From NCBI GenBank assembly GCA_036172665.1, contig CM069877.1, positions 26,561,001 through 26,625,000 on the forward strand: DNA of 64,000 nucleotides, written 5' to 3'. The notes under the pieces are model-generated. The model made no database searches and was not told where the DNA came from. It was given only the letters and a program-made list of their open reading frames with translations. A program made the translations under genes and the position numbers. Source of the DNA: Prosopocoilus inquinatus. Lineage: Eukaryota > Arthropoda > Insecta > Coleoptera > Lucanidae. Below are positions 21,721 through 32,559 of the stretch, piece by piece (the first letter of the stretch is position 1; each line of letters opens with the position of its first letter).

Positions 21721-21960
21721 ATGTCTTTGAAAGTACAAAGTTTTTTAATCTCAAACCGGACAGAAAAATGAAGAGAACACACTCAACGTTTCGCTATAGA
21801 TTTATAGCTTCGTCAGGAGTGAAAAACAGTAAATAAACAAGTTGTCAAGAGAAACAAGTCGTCAAGAGAAACGAAAAGGTAACATGATTTTAAACTAAAA
21901 TACGAGTTGTCCGGAAAAAAGACTAACTAGAACTAAATTAAAACTAATTTTTTTTTTTTT
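21721..21960 (-). repeat. Penelope-like (family B) terminal segment
   Basis: It repeats the end sequence of the 13.5/15.2-kb element (TTTTTTAATCTCAAACCGGACAG ... GTCAAGAGAAACGAAAAGG) without coding sequence. Confidence 0.8.
21780..21821 (-). ncRNA. Hammerhead ribozyme, family B copy 3 (intact core)
   Basis: The minus strand reads CACUC-CUGACGA, hairpin GCUAUA/UAUAGC, GAAACGUU, GAGUG. All pairs of stems I and II and the invariant core are kept. Confidence 0.72.
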
Positions 21961-22680
21961 TAACTTCAATTATGTCTTTGAGATAGGTCAAGAAAAGGAA
22001 ATTTTTTTGAGACCAAAAATAGAAGTGCAATCGGGCAGTGACCTTTGCCGAAGTCGAGAAGAAACCAACAAAAGCATTTAACGTCGCAATAAGTTGTATT
22101 ACAGCTGAGCGAAAGAATTTGTTTCATTTTTTACGATTACGACACACAATTTATTGCTCCGTATTCTTTGGGATCAGCAATTTAGTTTGTGAAATGTAAA
22201 ATGATTTCCCAGACGTTATTTTTTTCATCACGAAAATATTGTGTAAATTGGGCAAGGGCCAACATTTCAATCCATTGAGAAACGAACAGAGAGCGATTTC
22301 TGGTTAATTTCTGACTAACCAGAAACGTTCAAACAAGGGAATTATTAAGGGTTGATTACAGTTCTGGAAAAATATGAAAAAAGCTGCAGTGAAAATCATT
22401 TAATTTTTATTATGATTTTTACTTACTTTACTTAATCCTTAGCCATGATACTTCTCGATGTAGGCTGGTGTGAGTGAGTTGAGTGAGCTTGGTGTATTCC
22501 TTATTTCTCTCGACCTTTCTCTAATCCGCGATAAACTTGTTACCTCTTCCCACCTCACTCCTCTCTTCTGTTGCTCTCTTTACTTCTCTTCATGTTCTTC
22601 CGAGGTTTTCCTCGACTTCGCTTTCTGTCCTCTCTTGCTTCATACACTCTTTTCACTAGTCTTTTTTGTATGTACGACAA
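21961..22680. other. No gene supported
   Basis: AT-rich to 22440. The pyrimidine-rich frame at 22470-22706 on the plus strand has no known domain and partly overlaps the opposite-strand RT remnant. Confidence 0.5.
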
Positions 22681-22689
22681 TGCTCAAGT

Positions 22690-23110
22690 TAAATGATACC
22701 ATTTGACAATTTCGTAGCCCTTACGCTGAATGTTCTTAAGGGTGTGGTTCGCTTGCAGGAGTATCATTTAAGTTGAGCGATGTAGTACCATTCTTTGTAT
22801 GGATCAAAACCACCTCAACTGATTTTATTCTATGTTTCATTGTATCAGCTTTATTGCCAGTGTTTTATCATTTATCATCCTGTCTAGTCTTGTTTTCCGT
22901 TCAATCTTTCTGAGGAATCTCATTTCGGTGCTCCGTATCTTATTTCTGTGACTTTGTGTTGTCCAGATTTGTGGACCTACATGTACCTAAGTATAAGGGT
23001 CGCCAACTTTCTGAAGATTTGTAGTTCTGTTAATTTTGGTATTTCTTTTTTCTCTATGAATGTTTTCTTGATGTTATTAAAGAATTTTACCGCTGCATCT
23101 GTCCTTGCTC
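22690..23110 (-). pseudogene. RTE-like/endonuclease-RT C-terminal remnant
   Basis: With stops and shifts, the minus strand reads RTDAAVKFFNNIKKTF, KKEIPKLTELQIFRKL, IWTTQSHRNKIRSTEMRFLRK and IERKTRLDRMINDK. This is the post-catalytic part of RTE-type RT proteins (xSETWxxTxxxxxxIxxxEMxFLRxIxGxTRxDRxRN). It is dead and 5'-truncated. Confidence 0.6.
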
Positions 23111-23629
23111 TTATAATTGATTAGTTTATTTTATAATTTAACCCCCGCTCCTCACATTAATAGTAGATAGATACGAAAAGATGGATGTGAAAAAACAGTT
23201 AACAATATCGAAAAGAGAAGCAAAGGTAACAATTATGGTACATGATGATAGATAACGAAAGAGACAGGGAGAGATAATATAAACCTTTTTTTCGCTAAAC
23301 ACGAAAATGATCAAAGTTTGTTTTGTCGTAATTTGCAGGGATATACCGGCTGTTTCAAATTGGGTGTGCACAGAATGAATCTCCTAAACCGTAAGAGATA
23401 CAAATTCGGTTAAAGGGAAGAAAAGTTGCACGAATCAATGCCTAATTCGTATCCATTGAGAGAATAATTTTTTTCTTATTTCTTCTTGAGATATTAATAA
23501 AAATGTAAAAAAATCGATTTTCTTTTTCTCTCTTTATCTCTTTTATTATACATAATTTTGAAATTCTGATTAAACTTTCTACATGCACTTTTTGATTCTG
23601 CTTCGAATAGGAGTAATAGAATTGAAGTC

Positions 23630-23682
23630 AAACGTTTCGTCTTTCCACGACCATCATCAGTTTCGATTTTTTAAATACAACT
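23630..23682 (-). other. Hammerhead-like but degenerate motif, family C
   Basis: The minus strand has CUGAUGA, a weak GUC/GAC hairpin and GAAACGUUUGAC, but I cannot form a credible stem I. Same in the copies near 27745-27785 (+), 42866-42905 (-) and 44222-44262 (+). Confidence 0.3.
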
Positions 23683-24164
23683 TATGTTTCTTTATTGTTC
23701 TATTCGATAGCATTTTTTCTCCTGATTGTAATGATATATCACACTTAATAGTTGACATTAATTTGAAACTTAAATAATTCAGATTTTATATGAAAATTTT
23801 ATTTAATACATAATATCAAATTTTTGGTTGATTTTCTTATCTTTTTATTATCTAGTCGATAGCATTTTTTTCTGGTGATTTTAGTGAATATAATACTTAC
23901 TACCTTTTTTTTCAAATAAAGTTAGAATATGACAAAAAAACTGATACAGTTTCGTCATGTTTTTCTTAATGAGTAAATCTATTCCTAACCACTTTTTTTA
24001 TTATTTGTTAAGCATTAGCAACTAATATTCAGTTGTCGTAGAGGAAACCAAATAAACAGCGGTATAAACATGTTAAATTACAAGAACAAAATAAATAAGT
24101 TGAATAAAAATTATAGAAGTACATGAGTTTGTGAAATAAATAAAGTGAAATAAATAAATTAAAG

Positions 24165-24345
24165 TAAATCATCGAAATGTCCTCCACTGTTTTCAAGACA
24201 CACATTCGTTCTCAATCTTGTGTTTTGTCTAGCGTGTCGAACAAGAATTCGCGAAACATTTCTGTCAGAATCTAACATTTGTCTTCTTAGTTCTTCCTTA
24301 TTATTTATCTTAATACTAGTCACTGTTTCAATGTCCAAAATATAA
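24165..24345 (-). pseudogene. Transposase C-terminal remnant, ...NGGHFxxLL type
   Basis: The minus strand reads NNKEELRRQMLDSDRN, RILVRHARQNTRLRTN and CLENSGGHFDDLL then stop. Endings of the form RLxxCIxxNGGHFEHLL are typical of insect DDE_3/DUF4817-type mariner-group proteins. No catalytic domain is left. The same remnant is at 43430-43570. Confidence 0.5.
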
Positions 24346-24984
24346 AGCCTACTTTATCCTGTTTAAATTATGGATTATGGTCCCGATATAACCAAACTTC
24401 AACTGGTCGAAACGAGTGACACTATTTAGTACCATTTTTAGACTTAACCATATTAAAAAAATAAAGATAGTGAAATGTTGAGAGCCACTGAGTGCTAAAG
24501 AAATTTAAAAAAAAAATTATATTGTAGAAAGTATCTTTCAAATTTATCACAAAAATATTCGTTTTTAGCTATGTCTTTGTAAAAGGCACTATTCAGTAAT
24601 ATCTAATTATTTTTAGTGTAATTAGTATTCACTTTTTCTTTTAACCCAACAGCGCGAGTCAAAATGAAAAACTAGGCTTTTTCATTTCTACACCAAAGTT
24701 GAGATACTAATCTATACTCTGTTCACGTTAAGAATATAGTAGTTAGCGCTCGCGTCGGCGTACGTATTACATAGGAGCAATAAGGAAAGAGCGGTAAATT
24801 TCAAAATTTTTATATTTAGAAAAACAGCAAACTAAAGGAGAATTTAATTTGTTGCATGAATACACAAACCAAGCGATTAATTTAATTTACAATTAAATTA
24901 ATCTTAGTAGTAATTTTAATTTGTTATGCATAAATTCACCACAGAGTCTGAATTTTGTTGCAAGTTTTATTCTTTTAGAGATAA

Positions 24985-25370
24985 TTTAAAATTAAAAGCC
25001 CATGTTATTTAATAATAATAATGCCTTTATTTGCCTTATTGGTCAACATGTAAACACATAGAAAAATAAAACGTACTTGAGGTTCAGAAAAGCAATAAAA
25101 AAATTGCTATCTATTTCAAAACCTAACCTTAACCTAATATATCTATTTTTTCTATGTATTCTAACACTGATTCTACTCCAAGCTCTCCTCTAATATCTGC
25201 ACTTTTTATTCATCATCATTCAATGTAACTTCTATGGCTGTACGGAAGTATTCCATTTGTGTACTTCTATTTTTCTTTTCAGGCTACTCGTTTGTATCCA
25301 TGATTCACAGCCGGAAGTTAATATGGATCTGAACATTGTTTTAATCTGACCCTAAAACTAAATCAAAGTA
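24985..25370 (-). pseudogene. 5'-truncated RTE-like retrotransposon with ATT tail
   Basis: The minus strand gives IKTMFRSILTSGCESWIQ, SLKRKI, then a QMEYFRTAIEV-like stretch after shifts. It ends GGCAAATAAAGGCATTATTATT at about 25010-25025. SxLTYGCESW and EMxYxRR are RTE RT hallmarks and the AATAAAGGC(ATT)n end is the usual 3' tail. It is a nested insertion within the DNA transposon. Confidence 0.6.
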
Positions 25371-25665
25371 AACTTGATAAAATTGATCACTGTCAGTTAA
25401 TTGATAGCTATAAAAACATGTTACACGAGACACAAAAATCAAAATGACAAAATACACAGAATAATTTAATAATTGCTGGCACAGCAAGAACAATCATGTT
25501 ATAACAAACAATGTGAATTTATAAATCGAAAACAACCTGCTCTGATAAGTAGGGAAATTTGACTTAATCACTTATTCACTGGGATGACAGATATTAATAA
25601 CAAAAGTGTAGATAATGTGAATTCAGAATTTCTCACAAGATTAATTATTATTTACTTTCGTTAAT

Positions 25666-27110
25666 TTATTCACTTGTAAAATCTAAATCTGAGTCAGGTG
25701 GCGATTCTGATGATGAGCCAGTATTTGCTGTTATAATTAATTCCTCCACCATATCTTCCACAATATTATCAAGTTGGTACATTTTGTTTTCTTCTGCAAT
25801 AGCATGTTTAACGCAATTTTCCCAATGTTCAGCATTTACAAGATCTAATCCCTCGAGCAGCAATGTTTTGACCTCGGGCAACTTGAATGTTTTATTATTA
25901 GCAGCTACATGATGTTTTACTTGAGCCCAAACAAGTTCTATTGGATTTAAATTGCAATGATAAGGGGGCAATCTTAATATTGTACGGCCAGTTTCTGTTA
26001 CCATTTCATCTATAACGTAACTCACTGGATTTTCACTTACATATTTTTTTGTTATATCAAGAAGTTGAACTTTTAATAAAGTGTTGTCTGTTACAATTCC
26101 TTTCAATGTAAGCCATTCAATTATTGCGCCTTTCTTCCATGAAGAATTAGGAATTTTATCCGTCTTGACTGAGTGATAAGGCGCATTGTCCATTACAATT
26201 ACACATCCAGGTTCAAGATTTGGTAATATATTTTTCATCCACTCCGTAAAAACTTGACTGTTCATGTCTTCATGATAGTCACCAGTTTTTTTTGATTCAA
26301 ACAGTAGCAATCCGTTATCAACAAAACCAGTTTCACTACCAATGTGAAGCACAATCAGACGTTTTCCTTTTCCAGAAGGATTTTGTAAACCAAGTGACAA
26401 TCCATCTACAAATGCTTGTCGAGCAGTAGTCACTGTTGTATCTTTCCACACTTTTGGCTTTGTGTGACCGGCATTCACCCACGTCTCATCCACGAAATAT
26501 ATTTTCTTTCCCATTGTACGAAATTTTCTAATGGAGTTTAAATAATTACGTCTCTACAAGACAATATCTTGACGTTCGATTAAAATACAATTTCTGCTTC
26601 GTTTCTCCCATTTAAATCCCAATTTTCTCAAAATTTTCCACAATGTTGTACGATGAATTACAGGTAAAGTATCATCTGTTTGTAGAACCTATAAATTTTT
26701 TTACTTAGTTTCAAAATAACAGTAATAAATGTAAATGTATTTACCGTTAAAATTTTTGAGCAAGTAGGTAATTCATTCTTAAGATAAAAAGAATGCACAT
26801 ATCTTCTAATAGATTTTTCATGAGCTTCATCGAGTTTATTGAAAATTGTATCACGGTTTCGCTTCTTGCTAGGAGATCGTAGAATTCCCGTGCTTTCCTT
26901 TTCTTTTACGATAGCCCACATTGTTGCCTCTCCAATGCCAACCATCTTTGAAGCCAGTTTTATTGAAGCTGACTTGGAATTATCATGGTGGTATTGAACA
27001 AAAGCATTATATGCCATAACTCTTTGGTCACTTCGAATATGCTTCCCTTGAGGGTTTCTCGAGGAGCCAGCTTCCTCTCGTACGTCCATATTAGCACTGT
27101 AATATATCAT
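25666..27110 (-). pseudogene. DDE transposase (IS630-Tc1-mariner group) with one intron and one stop
   Basis: Exon 1 (27110-26745) codes an N-terminal helix-turn-helix region (SASIKLASKMVGIGEATMWA). A 56-nt GT-AG intron (26744-26689) separates it, in phase 0, from exon 2 (26688-25666). Exon 2 continues HRTTLWKILRKLGFKW and, after an in-frame TAG at 26554-26556, the catalytic part. There the residues are Asp in FVDETWVN, Asp in VIVMDNAPYH and Glu in LPPYHCNLNPIELVW. I count 83 residues between the second Asp and Glu, much wider than classic DD34E/D and close to the DD82E 'Sailor' type. The C-terminus is acidic. Alternative start: the methionine at 27089. One stop makes this copy inactive as it stands. 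Confidence 0.88.
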
Positions 27111-28066
27111 AATAAATTCTCTTGAAAATAAACATTATTAATAAAATATTTACCTGTTAATTGCAATTACAGCCGTAGAGCTCTAAAAAGAACAATTTTT
27201 TAAACGATTTTAAATAACAATAAGCACACAAACCAAACACCAACACCAAACCAAAATGACATAAATACAACTGACGTTCACAATTCTAGTTATATTTCGC
27301 TCTATCCAACATAAAATTAATTCGCGGGAACGAGCGCCGGAATGTCAACTTTAACCATTGTAAACTTGCCTCGAATTTCAACCAATCACAAGCCGGAAAA
27401 TATTGCCCTATCCTTTCCAACGCTATATTCTTAACGTGAACAGAGTATAGCAAGTTATATTAGAAGCAATAGATATTTGTCGGTAAAAATTCATTTTCGT
27501 AAGTGCAGTGCATTATTAAAATAACGATATAGAAAAACTTTAAATAGTTTATTATAATTTACACTATAGCTGAGAAAATGAACCAAAAATTTGAAATTAT
27601 GTATTAAATAAAATTTTCATGTAAAATCTGAATTATTTAAGTTTCTAATTAATATCAACTATTAAGTGTGATATATCATTACAATCAGGAGAAAAAATGC
27701 TATCGAATAGAACAATGAAAAAACATAAGTTGTATTTAAGAAATCGAAACTGATGATGGTCGTGGAAAGACGAAACGTTTGACTTCAATTCTATTACTCC
27801 TATTCGAAGCAGAATCAAAAAGTGCATGTAGAAAGTTTAATCAGAATTTCAAAATTATGTATAATAAAAGAGATAAAGAGAGAAAAAGAAAATCGATATT
27901 TTTACATTTTTATTAGTATCTTAAGAAGAAATAAGAAAAAAATGATTCTCTCAACGGATACGAATTAGGCATTGATTCGTGCAACTTTTCTTCCATTTAA
28001 CCGAATTTGTATCTCTTACGGTTTAGGAGATCCCTTCAGTGCACACTCAATTTGGAACAGCCGGTA

Positions 28067-28183
28067 TAGTCCATTCACTTTTTAATATTAAATTAAATTA
28101 AATAGTCTGCATAAAACGTTAGCATCAATGCAGGAAAGGAGTGTGTACGATATTCCCACTACATTCTTATCGTGAATGGACTA
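28067..28183. mobile_element. MITE with TIRs related to the 2.7-kb transposon, copy 1
   Basis: It starts TAGTCCATTCAC and ends GTGAATGGACTA, flanked by TA on both sides (28065-28066, 28184-28185). The right TIR (ACTACATTCTTATCGTGAAT) matches the transposon TIR at most positions. The left TIR is partly replaced by AT-rich sequence compared with the copy at 44542-44712. Confidence 0.8.
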
Positions 28184-28239
28184 TAGGTTCGAAGACGACG
28201 AGCTCTTTTAAGTGATATTTTTCTTTTATCATTTAACTA

Positions 28240-29034
28240 CCAGTCCTTCACACTTTTGTTAGTGTAGTGTGACAATCTACGTAAAACAAAATTTATCTGG
28301 AAAGATACCTAGTTAATTTTACCATGTGAACTGAAACAATGTGGAAGCTTTCGCATTTTTATAGCGATGTGAAATTAAATCACTAAGAGAATTAATACAG
28401 ATTTAGAGTAAATACAGAATGGCAAAATCTAATTTCCAATAAAATAAAATTAATAATAATAAATTATGTAAAAATCGCTTGAAAAAAAATAGTCGCTGTT
28501 ATTGTTGAAACAGCCAAATTAATCAGATCGACAATACACTGCTCGATTTTTGATTGAAGTGATGAGAGTAATGAAAGTAAAAATCCAATATTGTTCGGTG
28601 CGATGAACATGAAAGGGCTGTTTGTGGTTATTGGCGTTCTTTACACTTTGTTCGATAAACAACAAATTTAGTTCCATGAATTTGAATGGCATGCAAGCTA
28701 TTGGTCATTAATAAAGTCACAAGTCACAATCAGACTGCCAGTTCGATAGCTTGCTAACTCTGAATAGAGAATATTAATGAAAAATACATTAAACCCGAAC
28801 ATGAATGACAATTTTAAAGAACAATTTAGAAAATTTAAAATAATATTCTAAGGACGGTGATATCTCTTATACGTATAGTACTTTTTTAGCATTAGATATT
28901 TATTTATGTGCTAAAAATTTTGCCTCATGTTAACTCATGTCCTGTTAAAAATTTTAAGCAAATTTTTGTTTCTAATAACTACATAATTTATTTCAAAGTA
29001 CATATTACTAGAATAAGAGATGCGCCATTAATTC
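28240..29034. other. AT-rich, no gene seen
   Basis: Nothing recognised. Confidence 0.55.
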
Positions 29035-29206
29035 AATTATTTTAATATTTAAAATTGAAATTATTAATGAGCAAATATGAATCGAGTAGGTCAAAGTTTA
29101 TTCGCCACACACATTTTAGACGACAGTGACTAATTTCTATCTAACGTTGATCTACTCGATTGATATTTGCTCATTAAAAATTTCTACTTTTAATATTAAA
29201 ATAATT
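29035..29206. mobile_element. MITE-like element, ~60-bp inverted repeats
   Basis: AATTATTTTAATATTTAAAA ... GAGCAAATATGAATCGAGTAG is mirrored by CTACTCGATTGATATTTGCTC ... TTAAAATAATT, around a ~45-bp centre. No coding capacity. Confidence 0.75.
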
Positions 29207-29587
29207 AAATTCAATATGCACCTGTTATTCTGGCAACGTATAATTTGTAATAAATTATGTACTTAATTGATTTTGACTAAAAACTGAAATTAGCTTAAAA
29301 TTGTGAACAGAACATAATATATTAATAACTTTTATTGCTCAACAGAAAGATAAATTCAATTACAAGGCAATCTGTATAACAGCAAGAAAGCATGTGTAAT
29401 ACTGACGACGCTAAGAGTTGAGGAAAAAACTAGTCCAAGAATATTCATTAATAAACATCGAAATAGCTTTCATTACTACTTATTAGTTTGAGAAAAGAGA
29501 TAAGACTATCAAAGAATAAATCAGCTTTCATACAGCAGATATTAAATGTAGAACACTTTAAATAAACACGCGATCATGATAATAAAT
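29207..29587. other. AT-rich, no gene seen
   Basis: Nothing recognised. Confidence 0.55.
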
Positions 29588-29940
29588 TATGAACATATAA
29601 AATAGCGACATCTTACTATCGCTTCTTGACCTGACATTGCAGTAGGATAGACAAATTGAAGCGGGATTTGCTCCTAATAAGTCCCCCATGCAAGGCGGCC
29701 ATGCTTGCTGTCAAAGCATAATGAAAGATTTTAGAAAAATTTTGTGCAAATCGTTTTTGATTGCAGTGAGAACCTCGAGCAGCCTCTGGACAGCTGTTTC
29801 AGCCCTGCTTGGGGCTTCTTCAGCAGAGACGTAGCTCGACATTCCCACTGCAGACCAAAAACGACTTGCCCAATTTATTCGCAATTGCGATGTAAGAATG
29901 ATGAACATATAAAATAGCGACATCTTACTATCGCTTTTTT
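29588..29940 (-). repeat. Family A, 1.1 units of a ~311-bp monomer
   Basis: GAACATATAAAATAGCGACA... occurs at 29591 and again at 29903, a 312-bp period, so the locus is slightly more than one head-to-tail unit. The unit holds one ribozyme (29775-29839), the GCATGGCCGCCTTGCATGGG segment and CTGCAATGTCAGGTCA. A T-rich run follows the end. Confidence 0.85.
29775..29839 (-). ncRNA. Hammerhead ribozyme, family A copy 4 (best copy)
   Basis: Read on the minus strand: outer stem I UCGAGC/GCUCGA (6 bp), internal loop, inner stem I CUCUG/CAGAG (5 bp). Then core CUGAAGA, stem II AGCCC/GGGCU with loop CAAGCA, GAA, stem III the self-complementary ACAGCUGU, and C at the cleavage site. Every invariant position is satisfied, including a GUC-like UC cleavage dinucleotide. 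Type I topology, in which loops in stem I and stem II could dock. Confidence 0.8.
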
Positions 29941-31020
29941 TTTATTTTTATTTTTCCTAAGATAATAAATTAGTTCTAGTCGTAGAAATGTAGAAAGTAC
30001 TTGTTTCTCTCGTTGCAACTCTAGGAATCCGATTACTTAATTTAACTTAATTTGAGACAAAATTTTTATCACAGTTAAAAAAAGCACTGCAGTAAAAATT
30101 ATGGAAAAGTGGAATGAAAAATTACTGTTAAAATTGTGAACTATAAATTTCTTACATCCCCTCAAACTCAAATTCGAGATCAACTTAAGAGTTAAATATC
30201 TTTATTCTTTCAAGCATTTAAAAATGATCCGTAGAAAAGAGATTTCGAATTGCAATGAGATCTCAAATATGAAATCATAGCAGCTTACCTTGGAAAAGAG
30301 ATCTGGCCGGAAACAAGTGTAATATTCAGGGTATCAATGTTATGGATCATAATTTCTAGTTGATAACTGAGCAAAAAACAAATCTCGGAGTATTGTGATG
30401 AATTATTATATTTAAGGATCGGCCGAGTAAATAAAAAGACAGTTCACATTAAAGTTTCGAATTGACGGTTCGGCTTATGTTTATATAAATTAGTTTATAG
30501 TGTTATTTTCCGCGTTAACATAAATTAGTGTTTGTAGTTACTCTAGTTTATAAATTATATCGAGATTTTATTTTAAAATATTTAAAACTAATCCTAAATT
30601 ACTTACAGTGTATTCATATCACGCTTGATGAAATGTTGAGCTCTACACATTCAAAGTTCTACGATACAGACGTTGCGGTATGAGAAAAATTGAAAAATAT
30701 ATGAAATTATTCTTTTTCATAGATAGAATTCATGATTCCGTATTTGAGATCGTACAATAATACTAAATGACTTCCAAATCAAATTTGCGCATACCGTGGA
30801 AAATAAAGGCACTTTACTCTTCGTCGATTTCAAATATTCTGATTCCCTCGGCATATCATAAGAGGTATTCAATCGTTGATACGTTCATCTTGAATTTGGG
30901 AAGATGCAGGAGCTTTCATAAAAAAGAAATTAAAGCCTTCGTATGGCAAAGCTTGGCAGTGAGCTAATAAATCACTCTGTATATTGACGGTAATGGTAAA
31001 ACTTTTTAAGTTTTTAAAAA
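29941..31020. other. No gene supported
   Basis: AT-rich. A 66-codon frame at 30767-30967 has no recognisable domain. Confidence 0.5.
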
Positions 31021-31590
31021 GTGATTTGCAGTGTTCACGATGTTTTGCCTTTGTGATTATTACTCTGATTAGTTTCTTTATAATGTAAAAACGGTTATAG
31101 CCAGTGTGGAATTTTCCGATAATATCACCCCGTAGGATATTAAACTATGAAATACTTAGTAGTTCCGGACTCAATCACAATCGTAGTTTTCTTAGTGGAA
31201 AAAATTTTTAAGCCAATTTCGCACATAATTTTTTATTATGTGTGCGTTTTCCAGTTCTTCGAATGATCTATTTGAACAAAGCATGGTATCATTATATCAT
31301 TCGCGAAAAGGATGCATTCAGTCCAGGATAAGTGGTATATAAAATAATTTTTGTAAATTGTAAACAGCAGTGGACCCAGGACTTGAGGAAGTCGTGTTGG
31401 ACCATTTTTTTTCTATTGACGTCTGTCCATTGTAATTGTTTCCTGTCTGATAGATAACTATTAATGAACATTAAAAGTAAATCAAGAACTCCACAGAATT
31501 GTAGTTTTTCTATAATACTGGATGTGAAAGCTTTCTTCAGATCGCACAGAATGACAGAATAGCCGCTGTTTTTGCATTTTCAAAATATTA
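31020..31590 (-). pseudogene. Non-LTR reverse transcriptase remnant
   Basis: Translating the minus strand across shifts gives DLKKAFTSSIIEKLQFCGVL and FINSYLSDRKQ, then GLPQVLGPLLFTIYKNY and ILFANDIMIPCF. These are, in order, the DxxKAFDxVxH, SYLxxRxQ, GxPQGSxLGPxLFxIYxND and FADD boxes of jockey/CR1-type RT. The FADD box is mutated to FAND, and there are stops throughout. Confidence 0.72.
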
Positions 31591-32034
31591 ATTATATTTC
31601 CAACTACTGTTTTTTTTGTATTTAAATTTTAGATTTAACCCACCCTCGTTGGTCGTGGATGCTTCTTAGGTACACTTTATTTAAATTAAATTAGGAAAAT
31701 TGACTATAGAAAAAAATGAATTTTGAAAACTTCACGAACAGGAAACTTAAGACGCGTGTTAAATCGGCAACACATTCGGAACTGGCTCGAGTTTTCTTCT
31801 CTTGTTCTATTTATTACGCAATCCAAAGCGACATGCAGCAAATCCTTGCCACTGGAAGCTACGTTATGGCAACTCATAGAACTTCTCTATAAGATTCATC
31901 GATATTTTGCATGCTGCAAAGCTTTGCGTAAGCAAGCTGATTCTTATTTTGTTCAACGTAATGCTCTTGATCTCATTTCTTCGTACATAGCACGCTGATT
32001 AATGCTTTTATTACATAACTTCGCAGCTGCATAT
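31591..32034. other. No gene supported
   Basis: A 91-codon frame at 31723-31998 shows no known domain. Left flank of the solo LTR. Confidence 0.5.
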
Positions 32035-32393
32035 TGTGGCGCACCACCCGGCTTATTACGTTAAGCTCAAGGCGTCAAGAAGTCGGTTCGTTATGCGTCA
32101 TTGGCTGCCACGCCACCGGGGTCTACATCGAACAGACTAGACTTTTTCGGCGATGGACAAAACTCGAATCTTCCAGCGTAGAGAATTCGCGACGGCCGCA
32201 AACGATATAAAATCGGCCAAAGTTGACTCACCAGACAGTCGAATTCTAACAGCGATCGTCGAAGTTAGACTTTTAGTGTGTAAATAAATTGTTACAAATA
32301 AATTAGTTTTTAAGCTTTATTAAATTACGGTTAAGTTTTTATCGAGTGTTTTATTCGTTTAAATAAATAAAATTAAACCCTAGAAACGTAACA
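32035..32393 (+). repeat. Solo LTR of the gypsy element
   Basis: TGTGGCGCACC...CGTAACA, 359 bp, aligned over its length with 5702-6050 (opposite orientation), with a few indels and substitutions. It is flanked by ATAT on both sides (32031-32034, 32394-32397), a 4-bp target duplication. It is the product of LTR-LTR recombination. Confidence 0.93.
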
Positions 32394-32559
32394 ATATGTT
32401 CCATTTGTGTTTTCTATTAAATCATATTCCGATACGAGTCCGAATTTAATAAAGTATCTTAATTAATAAAATAATGATAAGAATATGAATTCTGAAAATT
32501 CAGGACTACAATAACTCAGGATTGCTAAATATTTTGCAGGCAATATCGCCAAATTGTTG

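Larger units (their letters stand above)
24715..27447 (-). mobile_element. Tc1/mariner-group DNA transposon, 2733 bp, 25-bp TIRs, TA TSD
   Basis: Terminal repeats 24715-24739 and 27423-27447 are perfect 25-bp inverted copies starting TACTCTGTTCACG. The flanks are TA (24713-24714) and TA (27448-27449). The paralogous family C copy at about 43930-43945 lacks the insertion and has a single TA, which proves the boundaries. It carries one transposase gene on the minus strand and a fragment of an RTE-like element between the gene and the left TIR. Confidence 0.93.
23344..28066. mobile_element. Family C foldback element, copy 1 (interrupted)
   Basis: It begins TACCGGCTGTTTCAAATTG and ends with the complement CAATTTGGAACAGCCGGTA. 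Arms 23344-23835 and about 27575-28066 are inverted copies. The middle holds a short transposase-like C-terminus (24165-24345) and a 2.73-kb transposon insertion (24715-27447). The uninterrupted paralogue is at 42577-44541. Confidence 0.85.

Noticed and set aside
22470..22706. 78-codon plus-strand frame
   Set aside because: Low-complexity Ser/Leu/Cys composition, overlapping an RT remnant on the other strand; no domain.
23630..23682. Family C CUGAUGA...GAAACG motif as a fifth hammerhead family
   Set aside because: Stem II is only three pairs and no credible stem I could be formed in any of the four copies, so I list it only as hammerhead-like.
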